From Aestuariibaculum lutulentum (lineage in GTDB: Bacteria; Bacteroidota; Bacteroidia; Flavobacteriales; Flavobacteriaceae), in the NCBI RefSeq assembly GCF_032926325.1, contig NZ_CP136709.1, positions 223,501-287,500 on the forward strand: DNA of 64,000 bases. Reading direction: 5' to 3'. The notes beneath the pieces were generated by a model, which saw nothing but the letters and a program-made list of their open reading frames with translations, ran no database searches and had not been told where the DNA came from. Made by a program: the position numbers and the translations under genes. Of this stretch, positions 1-7,682 are shown piece by piece (the stretch's first letter is position 1; each line of letters begins with the position of its first letter).

Positions 1-333
1 AGGGTCAACTCTCAATTTACCTGGTTTATCAGGGTCGTTTTGTAATCTATAGTGTGTGACTACAGCACACTCTTTTGCAAATCCCTCAGCATTCTTTTCT
101 TCAGCTTCAAACAAACTTTTAGGAACGAACAACGGGAAATAGGCATTTTGATGACCAGTTTCTTTAAACATTCGGTCTAATTCCGCCTGCATTTTTTCCC
201 AAATGGCATATCCGTATGGCTTAATAACCATACATCCTCTAACTGCTGAATTCTCCGCTAAATCAGCCTTTACAACAAGTTCGTTGTACCATTTTGAATA
301 ATCTTCTGATCTACTGGTAAGTTTTTTACTCAT
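1..333 (-). CDS. proS: Prolyl-tRNA synthetase, N-terminal part (runs off the window)
   Basis: This is the class II synthetase that charges tRNA-Pro in the cytoplasm. Only the first 111 codons lie in the window, and the gene continues past base 1. I translated the reverse strand from the ATG at 333. It begins MSKKLTSRSEDYSKWYNEL and continues through VRGCMVIKPYGYAIWEKMQ and FPLFVPKSLFEAEEK. These match the start of the shorter, archaeal/eukaryote-like ProS type (about 490 residues) usual in Bacteroidota, including the motif-1 region. The gene is divergent from the lipoprotein at 433, with about 100 bases between them. The identification is firm. What cannot be judged here is whether the rest of the gene is intact. 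Confidence 0.9.
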   Translation of the reverse strand, partial: MSKKLTSRSEDYSKWYNELVVKADLAENSAVRGCMVIKPYGYAIWEKMQAELDRMFKETGHQNAYFPLFVPKSLFEAEEKNAEGFAKECAVVTHYRLQNDPDKPGKLRVDP

Positions 334-373
334 ATTAGTATTTTGGCACAAATATTGTGATTATGTTAAATAT

Positions 374-404
374 AAAAATAGTTCAGCAAAACTAACTATT
401 TTTG
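374..404 (+). promoter_or_regulatory. 10-bp palindrome overlapping a candidate -7 promoter element
   Basis: AAAAATAGTT (374-383) and AACTATTTTT (394-403) are perfect inverted repeats separated by 10 bases. The right arm overlaps TATTTTTG (397-404), which fits the Bacteroidota -7 consensus TAnnTTTG and lies 28 bases before the lipoprotein start at 433. No TTG sits 19 bases upstream, so the promoter call rests on the -7 box alone. The overlap would suit an operator for a dimeric regulator or a hairpin at the 5' end of the transcript. Function is inferred. Confidence 0.35.
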
Positions 405-432
405 TTATGTTCAACAATAAAAATCTAATGAT

Positions 433-1581
433 ATGCTATTTCACAACTACTTAACCAAGAAAATGCCAATTTTAGCCGTTATAGGCTTGGCAATTGGCTT
501 GTCTTCATGTGGTTCTTATCAATATGTTGGCGCTAATGATGGGATTTACGGAAGCACAGAACAATACGATCGCTACGAGGAAGCTGTTGTTGAAGTGCCT
601 AAGGAAAATTCTAAAAACAATTACTACTCTAATTACTTTAAAAATAAATCTATGGAAGCTGATTATATGGTTTCCAGTGGAGAAATTTTTACCGATATCG
701 ATGATTATGAAACATCGGGGTACACTGAAGATGATGCTCAGGCCAATGACTACCAAGGATATGGTGGCTGGGGACAGGAAAACAGCAGTGTAACTATTAA
801 CTTCAATACAGGATATGGCTATTGGGGTGACCCATATTGGAACAACTGGGGTTGGAACAATTGGGGCTGGAACTACGGCTGGAATTACGGTTACAACAAC
901 TGGAATTGGGGCTGGGGTTGGAACAGCTGGGGTTATTGCGATCCTTTCTGGTATGGTGGTTATTATGGCTGGGGATATCCTTGGCGCTATGGATATGTAG
1001 GCTACTATGGCACTCCTTATGGCAGATATTATGGTTACAACACATATTATGGTGGTTACTGGGGCAACAATGGTATTTACGACAGAAGAAATGTTGCTTA
1101 TAGCGCAAGCCGAAGAGGCACATATGCTAACAGAGCTACAAATTCTACCATAAATAGAAGAACCAGTTACACAAGTTCCGATAGAACTTCAAAGTATACT
1201 ACTAGAAGAAGCACTATAAATACCAATGGTGTGAGTGCCGACAGAAGAAATTACAATACAACTAATAGTTCACGTAATTATACAAGTAGCTCACAAAGAC
1301 GCTCAACTTCGACTTACACGCCATCAACAAACTCAACATCCAGAGCATCTTCAAGCAGAAGAACAAGCTCGAGAACCTATTCACCTTCAAACAGTAATAA
1401 TAGTAATTACTCTAGAAGATCATCAGGAAGTAGTAACTCATCTTACACTCCTAGTAGAAGTTACAGTTCAGGATCAAGTTCCAGTTCAGGCTCAAGTATG
1501 AGATCGTCTTCTGGAAGCAGTAGTCGTTCCAGCAGTGGTGGCGGAAGTTCAAGATCTTCAAGTGGAGGACGAAGAGGATAA
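433..1581 (+). CDS. Lipoprotein with Trp/Tyr/Asn/Gly-rich core and Ser/Arg-rich tail
   Basis: This is a predicted outer-membrane or periplasmic lipoprotein of unknown function (382 residues). A hydrophobic leader ends in a lipobox, LSSC, with the cysteine at residue 26. A second in-frame ATG at 463 would give a shorter leader. Residues about 35-110 are acidic and mixed. Residues about 125-220 are extremely rich in Trp, Tyr, Gly and Asn, with short repeats such as NNWGWNNWGWNYGW. From about 230 to the end the protein is basic and dominated by Ser, Arg, Thr and Asn, finishing in an SSSGGGSSRSSSGGRRG-type tail. I recognise no catalytic domain. Its neighbour is proS, so transfer of that name to it would be an error. 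The porin gene at 1610 follows after 28 bases, so the two are probably co-transcribed. Confidence 0.85.
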   Translation: MLFHNYLTKKMPILAVIGLAIGLSSCGSYQYVGANDGIYGSTEQYDRYEEAVVEVPKENSKNNYYSNYFKNKSMEADYMVSSGEIFTDIDDYETSGYTEDDAQANDYQGYGGWGQENSSVTINFNTGYGYWGDPYWNNWGWNNWGWNYGWNYGYNNWNWGWGWNSWGYCDPFWYGGYYGWGYPWRYGYVGYYGTPYGRYYGYNTYYGGYWGNNGIYDRRNVAYSASRRGTYANRATNSTINRRTSYTSSDRTSKYTTRRSTINTNGVSADRRNYNTTNSSRNYTSSSQRRSTSTYTPSTNSTSRASSSRRTSSRTYSPSNSNNSNYSRRSSGSSNSSYTPSRSYSSGSSSSSGSSMRSSSGSSSRSSSGGGSSRSSSGGRRG

Positions 1582-1609
1582 AAAGCATAAAAAAAAGAAA
1601 AATTAAACT

Positions 1610-3127
1610 ATGAAAAAGTTAAACCTGTTATTTATAGGTATACTATCGGCATGCACACTAAATGCTCAGGATATTAGTGATGCTCTCCGTTATTCACAAA
1701 GTGAAATTCAAGGAACAGCGCGTTTCAGAGCCTTAAGCGGGGCCTTTGGTGCCTTAGGTGGCGACATGAGTGCCGTTAGCTTAAACCCCGCCAGTTCGGC
1801 AGTATTTAATGCGAGTCATGTTTCGTTTTCATTATCAAACGCCGATGTAAAAAATGAAACGCAATATTTCAACGGGTTTAACAAAGTCAATAATTCCAAG
1901 TTTGACTTAAATCAGGGAGGTGCTTCGTTTGTATTCGCTGCAAGAAATAATTCACCTTGGCGCAAGTTTTCTTTAGGTGTGGCTTATGAGAAAACCAACA
2001 ATCATGAAAATGTATGGAATGCTATTGGCACAAACACCAATGATGATGGTCAATTTAGCAACTCCATTGCAAGTTATTTTTACGATTACGCCGATGGAGT
2101 AAGACTTGTAGAGATTTCACTTAACGACAGATATATTGAAGAAGCCTATCAAGCTATCGGTGGTAAATACGGGTTTGCGCATCAACAAGCTTTTTTGGGT
2201 TATCAGGCTTATATTTTAGATCCGGTAACTGATAGCGACGACAACACCGAATATATAGCAAACGTGGCAACCGGAAACTTTGCTCACGATTACGCTTACA
2301 TTTCAACCGGATACAACGGTAAAATATCCTTCAACTTTGCCACGCAGTACCAGGACAAGTTATATTTAGGCCTTAACTTAAATTCACACTTTATAGATTA
2401 TGATCGTGTAACCAGCTTAATGGAGGACAATAACAATGGTGGAGACATCGAGTTTATCGATTTCGACAATACCTTATCTACCACAGGAAATGGTTTTTCA
2501 TTTCAGTTAGGTGGTATTTTAAAACTTTCACAAGAATTTAGAGTTGGTGCAACGTACGACTCTCCTACCTGGTATACCATTAGAGAAGAAACAACACAAT
2601 ATATCAATACCAATCTTGCAGATCCCGATGTTGACTATATTCCATCCATCATTAATGTTTACCCGCAATACAGAATTCAAACTCCTGGTAAATTCACAGG
2701 AAGTTTAGCTTATATTTTTGGAAGTCAAGGCTTAATCAGTTTTGATTACTCTATTAAAGATTACAGCAATACAAAATTTAAACCTACATCTGATAGTTTC
2801 TTTGCAGAGCAAAACACTGTCATGAATAATATTTTAACCTCCGCTTCTACTTACCGCATTGGTGGAGAATACCGTATAAAACAATTAAGTTTACGTGGTG
2901 GTTACCGCTATGAAGAAAGTCCGTATGCCGATGGTGTTACTGTTGGAGATTTAAACGGATTCTCAGTAGGTTTAGGTTATAGCTTTGGAAACACGAAATT
3001 TGATGTCACTTTCGATCAGTCGCAACGCTCGTTCGAAACGCCCTTATATAATGTTGGCTTGATAGATTCTGCATCAATAGATCAAACGAATTCGAACGTT
3101 ACGTTCTCGTTAAGTTTCAACTTGTAA
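1610..3127 (+). CDS. OmpP1/FadL/TodX-family outer-membrane transport protein
   Basis: This is a beta-barrel outer-membrane protein of the FadL family, whose known members pass long-chain fatty acids or other hydrophobic compounds. It has 505 residues. The signal peptide MKKLNLLFIGILSACTLNA is followed by QDISDALRYSQ. The family signature sits near residues 34-62: ARFRALSGAFGALGGD then SLNPASSA. Many alternating aromatic beta strands follow, and the last strand ends in FSLSFNL, a typical C-terminal beta signal. Flavobacterial copies are often labelled hemin receptor, but nothing here shows haem binding. It lies 28 bases after the lipoprotein gene and is closed by a hairpin terminator. The family is well supported and the substrate is unknown. 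Confidence 0.85.
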   Translation: MKKLNLLFIGILSACTLNAQDISDALRYSQSEIQGTARFRALSGAFGALGGDMSAVSLNPASSAVFNASHVSFSLSNADVKNETQYFNGFNKVNNSKFDLNQGGASFVFAARNNSPWRKFSLGVAYEKTNNHENVWNAIGTNTNDDGQFSNSIASYFYDYADGVRLVEISLNDRYIEEAYQAIGGKYGFAHQQAFLGYQAYILDPVTDSDDNTEYIANVATGNFAHDYAYISTGYNGKISFNFATQYQDKLYLGLNLNSHFIDYDRVTSLMEDNNNGGDIEFIDFDNTLSTTGNGFSFQLGGILKLSQEFRVGATYDSPTWYTIREETTQYINTNLADPDVDYIPSIINVYPQYRIQTPGKFTGSLAYIFGSQGLISFDYSIKDYSNTKFKPTSDSFFAEQNTVMNNILTSASTYRIGGEYRIKQLSLRGGYRYEESPYADGVTVGDLNGFSVGLGYSFGNTKFDVTFDQSQRSFETPLYNVGLIDSASIDQTNSNVTFSLSFNL

Positions 3128-3148
3128 AACGAAACCAAACAATATTTT

Positions 3149-3181
3149 AAAAAGCTTGGATTAATAAATTCAAGCTTTTTT
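3149..3181 (+). terminator. Rho-independent terminator after the FadL-like gene
   Basis: AAAAAGCTTG (3149-3158) pairs perfectly with CAAGCTTTTT (3171-3180) around a 12-base AT-rich loop. The right arm runs into further T residues. It starts 21 bases after the porin stop codon. Confidence 0.75.
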
Positions 3182-3269
3182 CATTTTTATGTAATTAATA
3201 CATAAAAAATCAGACCTACTCTTTAAATTAATTGTGTAATAATACAAATCATAACAAAACAGTTTTGCT

Positions 3270-3277
3270 TATCTTTG
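3270..3277 (+). promoter_or_regulatory. Candidate -7 element for folE
   Basis: TATCTTTG matches TAnnTTTG and lies 69 bases before the folE ATG. No TTG occurs at the expected 19-base spacing, so only half of the promoter consensus is visible. Confidence 0.35.
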
Positions 3278-3346
3278 CAAACTTAAAGTGATTTTTTTAG
3301 TTAATGATATGACAATCATTCAACTAAACAACAATGAAATGAACAG

Positions 3347-4024
3347 ATGAAAATTGAGAATAACTTAGAAGAATTTGAATCTTTAGGAGACGACCACATT
3401 GGAACTTCATCAGACACCCCATTAAGAGGTGATGCTTTTAAACTTTCTAATGAAGAAAAAATAGAAATTATTAAAGACGATGTTCGTCACATCATGGAAA
3501 CATTGGGTCTTGATTTAACAGACGACAGTTTAAGCGGTACGCCAAACCGTGTTGCCAAAATGTTTGTTAAAGAAATTTTTGGAGGTTTAGATCCAAAAAG
3601 AAAGCCAAGTGCTTCAACTTTCGACAATAAATACAAATACGGTGAAATGCTTGTTGAAAAAAACATCACAGTGTATTCAACCTGCGAACACCACTTATTA
3701 CCTATCGTTGGTAAAGCGCATATTGCTTATATCTCGAACGGTTCGGTTGTTGGTTTATCTAAAATGAATCGAATTGTAGATTACTACGCTAAACGTCCAC
3801 AAGTACAGGAACGTTTAACGATTCAAATTGTTAAAGAACTTCAGGAAGTTTTAGGTACAGACGATGTTGCCTGCGTTGTAGATGCAAAACACTTATGTGT
3901 AAACTCAAGAGGTATTCGCGATATTGAAAGTAGTACCGTAACCTCAGAATTTGGTGGTAAATTCAAAGAAGAATCTGTGCGCAGAGAATTTTTAGATTAC
4001 ATAAAATTAGACACTAAGTTTTAA
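3347..4024 (+). CDS. folE: GTP cyclohydrolase I
   Basis: FolE converts GTP to 7,8-dihydroneopterin triphosphate, the first step toward tetrahydrofolate and related pterins. The protein has 225 residues, which is normal for the family with a short N-terminal extension. The zinc site is complete: C113 and H116 in the STCEHHLLP motif, and C184 in HLCVNSRG. Other signatures present are SGTPNRVAKM near 63-72, GLSKMNRIVDYYAKRPQVQE near 136-155, and a C-terminal RREFLDYI. The next gene, cysS, follows closely, so the two are probably transcribed together. Nothing about the protein is unusual. Confidence 0.97.
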   Translation: MKIENNLEEFESLGDDHIGTSSDTPLRGDAFKLSNEEKIEIIKDDVRHIMETLGLDLTDDSLSGTPNRVAKMFVKEIFGGLDPKRKPSASTFDNKYKYGEMLVEKNITVYSTCEHHLLPIVGKAHIAYISNGSVVGLSKMNRIVDYYAKRPQVQERLTIQIVKELQEVLGTDDVACVVDAKHLCVNSRGIRDIESSTVTSEFGGKFKEESVRREFLDYIKLDTKF

Positions 4025-4055
4025 GTTAAACTAATTGCTTATCAACCCAACATCA

Positions 4056-5537
4056 ATGCAACTTTTTCAAGATCAACACATAAAAATATATAATTCTCTT
4101 ACTGGTAAAAAAGAACTTTTTAAACCTATAAACGAAGGCCACGTGGGTATGTATGTATGTGGACCCACGGTTTACAGCAACGTGCATTTAGGAAATGTAA
4201 GAACCTTTATGTCTTTCGATATGATATTCAGATATCTAAAGCATTTAGGTTATAAAGTTCGCTATGTAAGGAATATTACCGATGCTGGTCACTTAGAAAA
4301 TGATGCCGATGCTGGTGAAGATAAAATCACTAAAAAAGCACGTTTAGAACAAATTGAACCTATGGAAGTAGTACAACGCTACACTGTAGATTTTCATAAC
4401 ATTCTAAACATCTTTAATTTCCTGCCGCCAAGCATTGAGCCTACAGCAACAGGACATATTATTGAACAAATTGAACTTATAAAAAGTATTATCGATAATG
4501 GTTTTGCTTACGAAGTAAACGGATCGGTATATTTCGATGTATATAAGTTTAATGAAAGTCATGAGTACGGAAAATTAAGTAAACGAAAACTGGACGATTT
4601 AATTCACAACACCCGTGAATTAGACGGACAAAGCGATAAAAAGAATCCGCAGGATTTTGCCCTTTGGAAAAAAGCCGAACCGCAACACATTATGCGCTGG
4701 CCTTCGCCTTGGGGAGACGGTTTCCCGGGTTGGCATTTAGAATGTACAGCCATGAGCACTAAATATTTAGGTGATAAATTTGATATTCATGGTGGAGGAA
4801 TGGATTTAAAATTCCCGCACCACGAATGTGAAATTGCTCAAAATGAAGCCGCTAAAGGAGAATCGCCAGTAAACTACTGGATGCATGCCAATATGCTGGA
4901 ATTAAACGGACAACGTATGTCTAAAACTACTGGAAACACAGTGAATCCGGATGAATTATTATCCGGAAACAACAAATTTTTCAGTAAGGCTTACGCGCCA
5001 AGTGTGATTCGTTTCTTCATCGCTCAATCATCATACAGAAGTGTTTTAGACTTAACCGATGATGGGTTATTAGCAAGCGAAAAAGGATTTTACAGGTTAA
5101 TGGATGCTATTAATCAATTAGATAGCCTGCAAGCTTCTAAAACCTCAACAATAGATATCAGTGCATGGAAACAAGCTTGTTATGATGCTATGAATGACGA
5201 TTTCAATTCTCCTATTGTTATTGCGCATTTATTTGAAGCTGTAAAATATATTAATCAGATTAAAGAAGGTGTAGAAACCTTAACCGAAACTGATTTAGAA
5301 TTATTAAAAGAAACGATTAACATCTTTACTTTTGATATTTTAGGGCTTGAAAACGTGACTAAAAAGGAATCGGGTACCGATAAATTATCGGCGGCTGTAG
5401 ATATTTTAATAAAATTAAGACAAGAAGCCAGAGCGAATAGAGATTTTGCTTTGTCTGATCAAATTCGTGATGAATTGGCAAACGCTGGAATTCAACTAAA
5501 AGACGGTAAAGACGGCACAACGTTTTCCGTAAATTAA
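4056..5537 (+). CDS. cysS: Cysteinyl-tRNA synthetase
   Basis: This class I synthetase charges tRNA-Cys in the cytoplasm. I place the start at the ATG at 4056, which gives 493 residues. An in-frame TTG at 4035 would add seven residues with no family resemblance. The catalytic core is clear: GMYVCGPTVYSNVHLGN near residues 31-47 holds the zinc cysteine C35 and the HIGH-type HLGN motif. The zinc-binding WHLECTAMS and HHECEIAQ segments follow, then the KMSKS-type loop RMSKTTGN. The alpha-helical C-terminal anticodon-binding region is present, with ALSDQIRDEL near the end. It sits 31 bases after folE. The intergenic palindromes at 5543-5629 follow its stop codon. Confidence 0.97.
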   Translation: MQLFQDQHIKIYNSLTGKKELFKPINEGHVGMYVCGPTVYSNVHLGNVRTFMSFDMIFRYLKHLGYKVRYVRNITDAGHLENDADAGEDKITKKARLEQIEPMEVVQRYTVDFHNILNIFNFLPPSIEPTATGHIIEQIELIKSIIDNGFAYEVNGSVYFDVYKFNESHEYGKLSKRKLDDLIHNTRELDGQSDKKNPQDFALWKKAEPQHIMRWPSPWGDGFPGWHLECTAMSTKYLGDKFDIHGGGMDLKFPHHECEIAQNEAAKGESPVNYWMHANMLELNGQRMSKTTGNTVNPDELLSGNNKFFSKAYAPSVIRFFIAQSSYRSVLDLTDDGLLASEKGFYRLMDAINQLDSLQASKTSTIDISAWKQACYDAMNDDFNSPIVIAHLFEAVKYINQIKEGVETLTETDLELLKETINIFTFDILGLENVTKKESGTDKLSAAVDILIKLRQEARANRDFALSDQIRDELANAGIQLKDGKDGTTFSVN

Positions 5538-5542
5538 ATATT

Positions 5543-5603
5543 GTTAGTTAAAGCGGAGTTGAGAATTCACTAACTAAAAGTTCTCAACTCCGCTCGAACT
5601 AAC
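5543..5603. repeat. Long interrupted palindrome (REP-like) between cysS and yidD
   Basis: AGCGGAGTTGAGAA (5552-5565) and TTCTCAACTCCGCT (5581-5594) form a perfect 14-bp inverted repeat around a 15-base loop. An outer pair, GTTAGTT (5543-5549) with AACTAAC (5597-5603), extends it by 7 bp after a 2-base internal mismatch. There is no T tract immediately after it, so it is not a standard terminator. The ...GAGTTGAGAA...TTCTCAACTCCGCTCGAA word resembles intergenic palindromes I know to be common in Flavobacteriaceae, so I call it REP-like. A genome-wide count would settle this. Confidence 0.5.
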
Positions 5604-5608
5604 AAAAG

Positions 5609-5629
5609 AACCTGAAACAAGTTCAGGTT
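5609..5629. repeat. Second short palindrome (CCTGAA...TTCAGG type)
   Basis: AACCTGAA (5609-5616) pairs with TTCAGGTT (5622-5629) around a 5-base loop. It lies five bases after the larger palindrome and nine bases before the yidD start. The CCTGAAACAAGTTCAGG core is a word often seen in flavobacterial intergenic repeats. It could also fold over the ribosome-binding region of yidD. Confidence 0.45.
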
Positions 5630-5638
5630 AACAAAAGC

Positions 5639-5860
5639 ATGAAAAAACTACTTGTTGTACCGTTTCTATTTCTAATAAAGATTTATCAAACCTTTATTTC
5701 TCCGCTAACACCAGCAACCTGTAGATACACGCCTACCTGTTCGCATTACAGCAAAGAAGCTTTACAAAAATATGGTTTGTTTAAAGGTGGATGGATGGCA
5801 ATAAAGCGCATTTTTAGTTGTCACCCTTGGGGAGGTTCAGGTTACGACCCTGTACCTTAA
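5639..5860 (+). CDS. yidD: Membrane protein insertion efficiency factor YidD
   Basis: YidD is a small inner-membrane-associated protein that helps YidC insert membrane proteins. It has 73 residues, the usual compact size. The family signature is complete: an N-terminal amphipathic/hydrophobic segment, then YQTFISPLTPATCRYTPTCS near residues 16-35, then Y-KEALQKYGLFKGGW and RIFSCHPWGGSGYDPVP at the end, including the conserved cysteines. In many bacteria it lies beside rnpA and yidC. Here it follows cysS and the two palindromes, and I see no rnpA or yidC nearby. Confidence 0.95.
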   Translation: MKKLLVVPFLFLIKIYQTFISPLTPATCRYTPTCSHYSKEALQKYGLFKGGWMAIKRIFSCHPWGGSGYDPVP

Positions 5861-5900
5861 TTCAATCTTAGTATTTCAAATCTCTCTTAGTAAAAAAATA

Positions 5901-5975
5901 AAAAGCATTATTCCGAATGTTTCTTTTTAGAGGCCATTTGGGGCTTACTTTATGTTTCATTCAAAAAATGCTTTT
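5901..5975. other. Convergent intergenic region with a weak long-loop hairpin
   Basis: AAAAGCATT (5901-5909) and AATGCTTTT (5967-5975) are inverted repeats, with GAATG and CATTC pairing inside them. The arrangement lies between convergent yidD and pepD and might terminate transcription from either side. The loop is long and the stem AT-rich, so support is weak. Confidence 0.25.
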
Positions 5976-6038
5976 CACTAAACAAATATGCAAAACCTAT
6001 CGATTAAACGCAAATTTATTCGATAAAATACATTTTAA

Positions 6039-7502
6039 TTAATTTTTACTCGGAATGTTCTTAAGTATTTCAAGAACAAATGCCCAGTATTTTTGAACTG
6101 AAGAAATCTGTGCACGCTCATCTGGACTGTGTGCTCCCTTAATATTAGGACCAAAACTAATCATATCCATTTCAGGGTAATTTTGTCCAAGAATACCACA
6201 TTCTAATCCGGCATGGCAAGCGGCAACATGTGCTTGTTCTCCGTTTAAATCTTCATATAACTTAGTCATTACTTTTAAAATGGCAGAATCCATATTTGGC
6301 GCCCAACCAGGATAATCGCCTGAAAACTCAACTTCACAACCCGTTAATTCAAATGTCGCTCTTAAGGTATTCGCTAAATCCATTTTTGAACTCTCAACCG
6401 AAGATCGCGTTAAACATCCTACGTGAATATTTCCATTTTTAATAATAACCTTAGCTATATTATTTGATGTTTCCACCAAATTAGGAATATCGGCACTCAT
6501 ACGGTAAACACCATTATGTGCAGCATAAAGTGCTCTGGTAAACCCTTCCTGAATACCTAAATCCATAATTTTCTCTGGCGTCTCACATTTAGAAACTAAA
6601 ATTTCTAAATCTGGTTCCATGGTTTTTAACTCATTCTTAATAACATCTGCTAAAATCTTAGTTTCTAATACAAATGCTTCTTCATGAATGGCATCGATAG
6701 CCACGACAGCAACACTCTCGCGAGGAATGGCATTACGTAAACTTCCTCCTTCTACTTGCGAAATACGTAATCCATAATTTTCGAAACCGTCAAATAACAT
6801 GCGGTTCATAATTTTGTTGGCATTACCAAGACCTTCATGAATCTGCATTCCTGAATGTCCTCCTTGCAACCCTTTTACTTTTATCTCGAATCCAATTTTA
6901 AATTCCGGTGTTTCTTCTTCCTCATAAGTTCTGGTTGCCGTAACATCGATTCCTCCGGCGCAACCTACACCAATCTCATCATCTTCTTCGGTATCTAAAT
7001 TCAATAAAATACCACCTGAAAGCAATCCGCCTTTTAAGCCCATCGCTCCAGTCATTCCAGTTTCTTCATCAATGGTAAATAAAGCTTCTATGGCAGGATG
7101 AGCAATATCGGTGCTTTCTAAAATAGCCATAATCGTTGCCACACCTAACCCATTGTCTGCACCAAGGGTTGTTCCTTTTGCGCGTACCCAATCGCCATCA
7201 ATATACATATCAATACCCTGAGAATCGAAATCGAAAACGGTATCGTTATTTTTTTGATGAACCATATCTAAATGCGACTGCATCACTACGGTTGTTTTAT
7301 CTTCCATACCCACAGTTGCAGGCTTCTTTATGATGACATTCCCAACAGCATCAACTACTGTTTCTAAACCTAAGTTTTCACCGAAACTTTTCATAAACGC
7401 TATAACACGTTCCTCTTTTTTTGAAGGACGTGGTACTTCGTTTAAATCGGCGAATTTATTCCACAATTGTTGGGGTTGAAGTTGTCTTATTTCTGAACTC
7501 AT
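6039..7502 (-). CDS. pepD: Cytosol aminoacyl-histidine (Xaa-His) dipeptidase PepD
   Basis: PepD is a cytoplasmic M20-family metallopeptidase that hydrolyses dipeptides such as carnosine and other Xaa-His substrates. It has 487 residues, normal for the M20C group. The two-zinc site motifs are visible: MQSHLDMVHQ (first His/Asp), GTTLGADNGLG (bridging Asp), TIDEETGMTGA (catalytic and metal Glu), LLNLDTEEDDE, and a C-terminal GAHSPDERAQI histidine. A lid/dimerisation domain lies between. It is a single gene convergent with yidD. A TACCTTTG -7 box lies upstream (7525-7532, read on the minus strand). Confidence 0.93.
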   Translation of the reverse strand: MSSEIRQLQPQQLWNKFADLNEVPRPSKKEERVIAFMKSFGENLGLETVVDAVGNVIIKKPATVGMEDKTTVVMQSHLDMVHQKNNDTVFDFDSQGIDMYIDGDWVRAKGTTLGADNGLGVATIMAILESTDIAHPAIEALFTIDEETGMTGAMGLKGGLLSGGILLNLDTEEDDEIGVGCAGGIDVTATRTYEEEETPEFKIGFEIKVKGLQGGHSGMQIHEGLGNANKIMNRMLFDGFENYGLRISQVEGGSLRNAIPRESVAVVAIDAIHEEAFVLETKILADVIKNELKTMEPDLEILVSKCETPEKIMDLGIQEGFTRALYAAHNGVYRMSADIPNLVETSNNIAKVIIKNGNIHVGCLTRSSVESSKMDLANTLRATFELTGCEVEFSGDYPGWAPNMDSAILKVMTKLYEDLNGEQAHVAACHAGLECGILGQNYPEMDMISFGPNIKGAHSPDERAQISSVQKYWAFVLEILKNIPSKN

Positions 7503-7524
7503 TTTTATATAGTTTTAGTACTTG

Positions 7525-7532
7525 CAAAGGTA
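7525..7532 (-). promoter_or_regulatory. Candidate -7 element for pepD
   Basis: On the minus strand the bases read TACCTTTG, matching TAnnTTTG, 22 bases before the pepD start. No TTG is found 19 bases upstream. Confidence 0.35.
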
Positions 7533-7670
7533 GCAAAAACCCACAGATTTAAGTCGCTACTCCTGATGGAAGTGGCATCCTTTTTTTAGAAGCATGACAA
7601 AAAAAGATATAACGAACAGCAGGAAGAAACCTTAACGGATAAACACCGACCATCGGGTACTTATTTTTAT

Positions 7671-7678
7671 TATTTTTG
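7671..7678 (+). promoter_or_regulatory. Candidate -7 element abutting the DUF3810 gene start
   Basis: TATTTTTG ends only four bases before the ATG at 7683. If it is used, the transcript would have essentially no 5' leader. No -33 TTG is visible at the standard spacing. Confidence 0.35.
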
Positions 7679-7682
7679 AAAT

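Noticed and set aside
803..1123. Antisense frame encoding a Cys/His/Asn/Ser-rich protein
   Set aside because: It is the mirror of the Trp/Asn/Tyr-rich codon repeat in the lipoprotein gene; the composition follows directly from that and there is no independent start or family match.
433..1581. Naming the lipoprotein prolyl-tRNA synthetase
   Set aside because: The true proS is the divergent gene at 1-333; the lipoprotein has no synthetase motif and only sits next to it.
5543..5629. CRISPR array or attachment site
   Set aside because: There are only two unlike palindromes with no regular repeat-spacer pattern and no integrase nearby.
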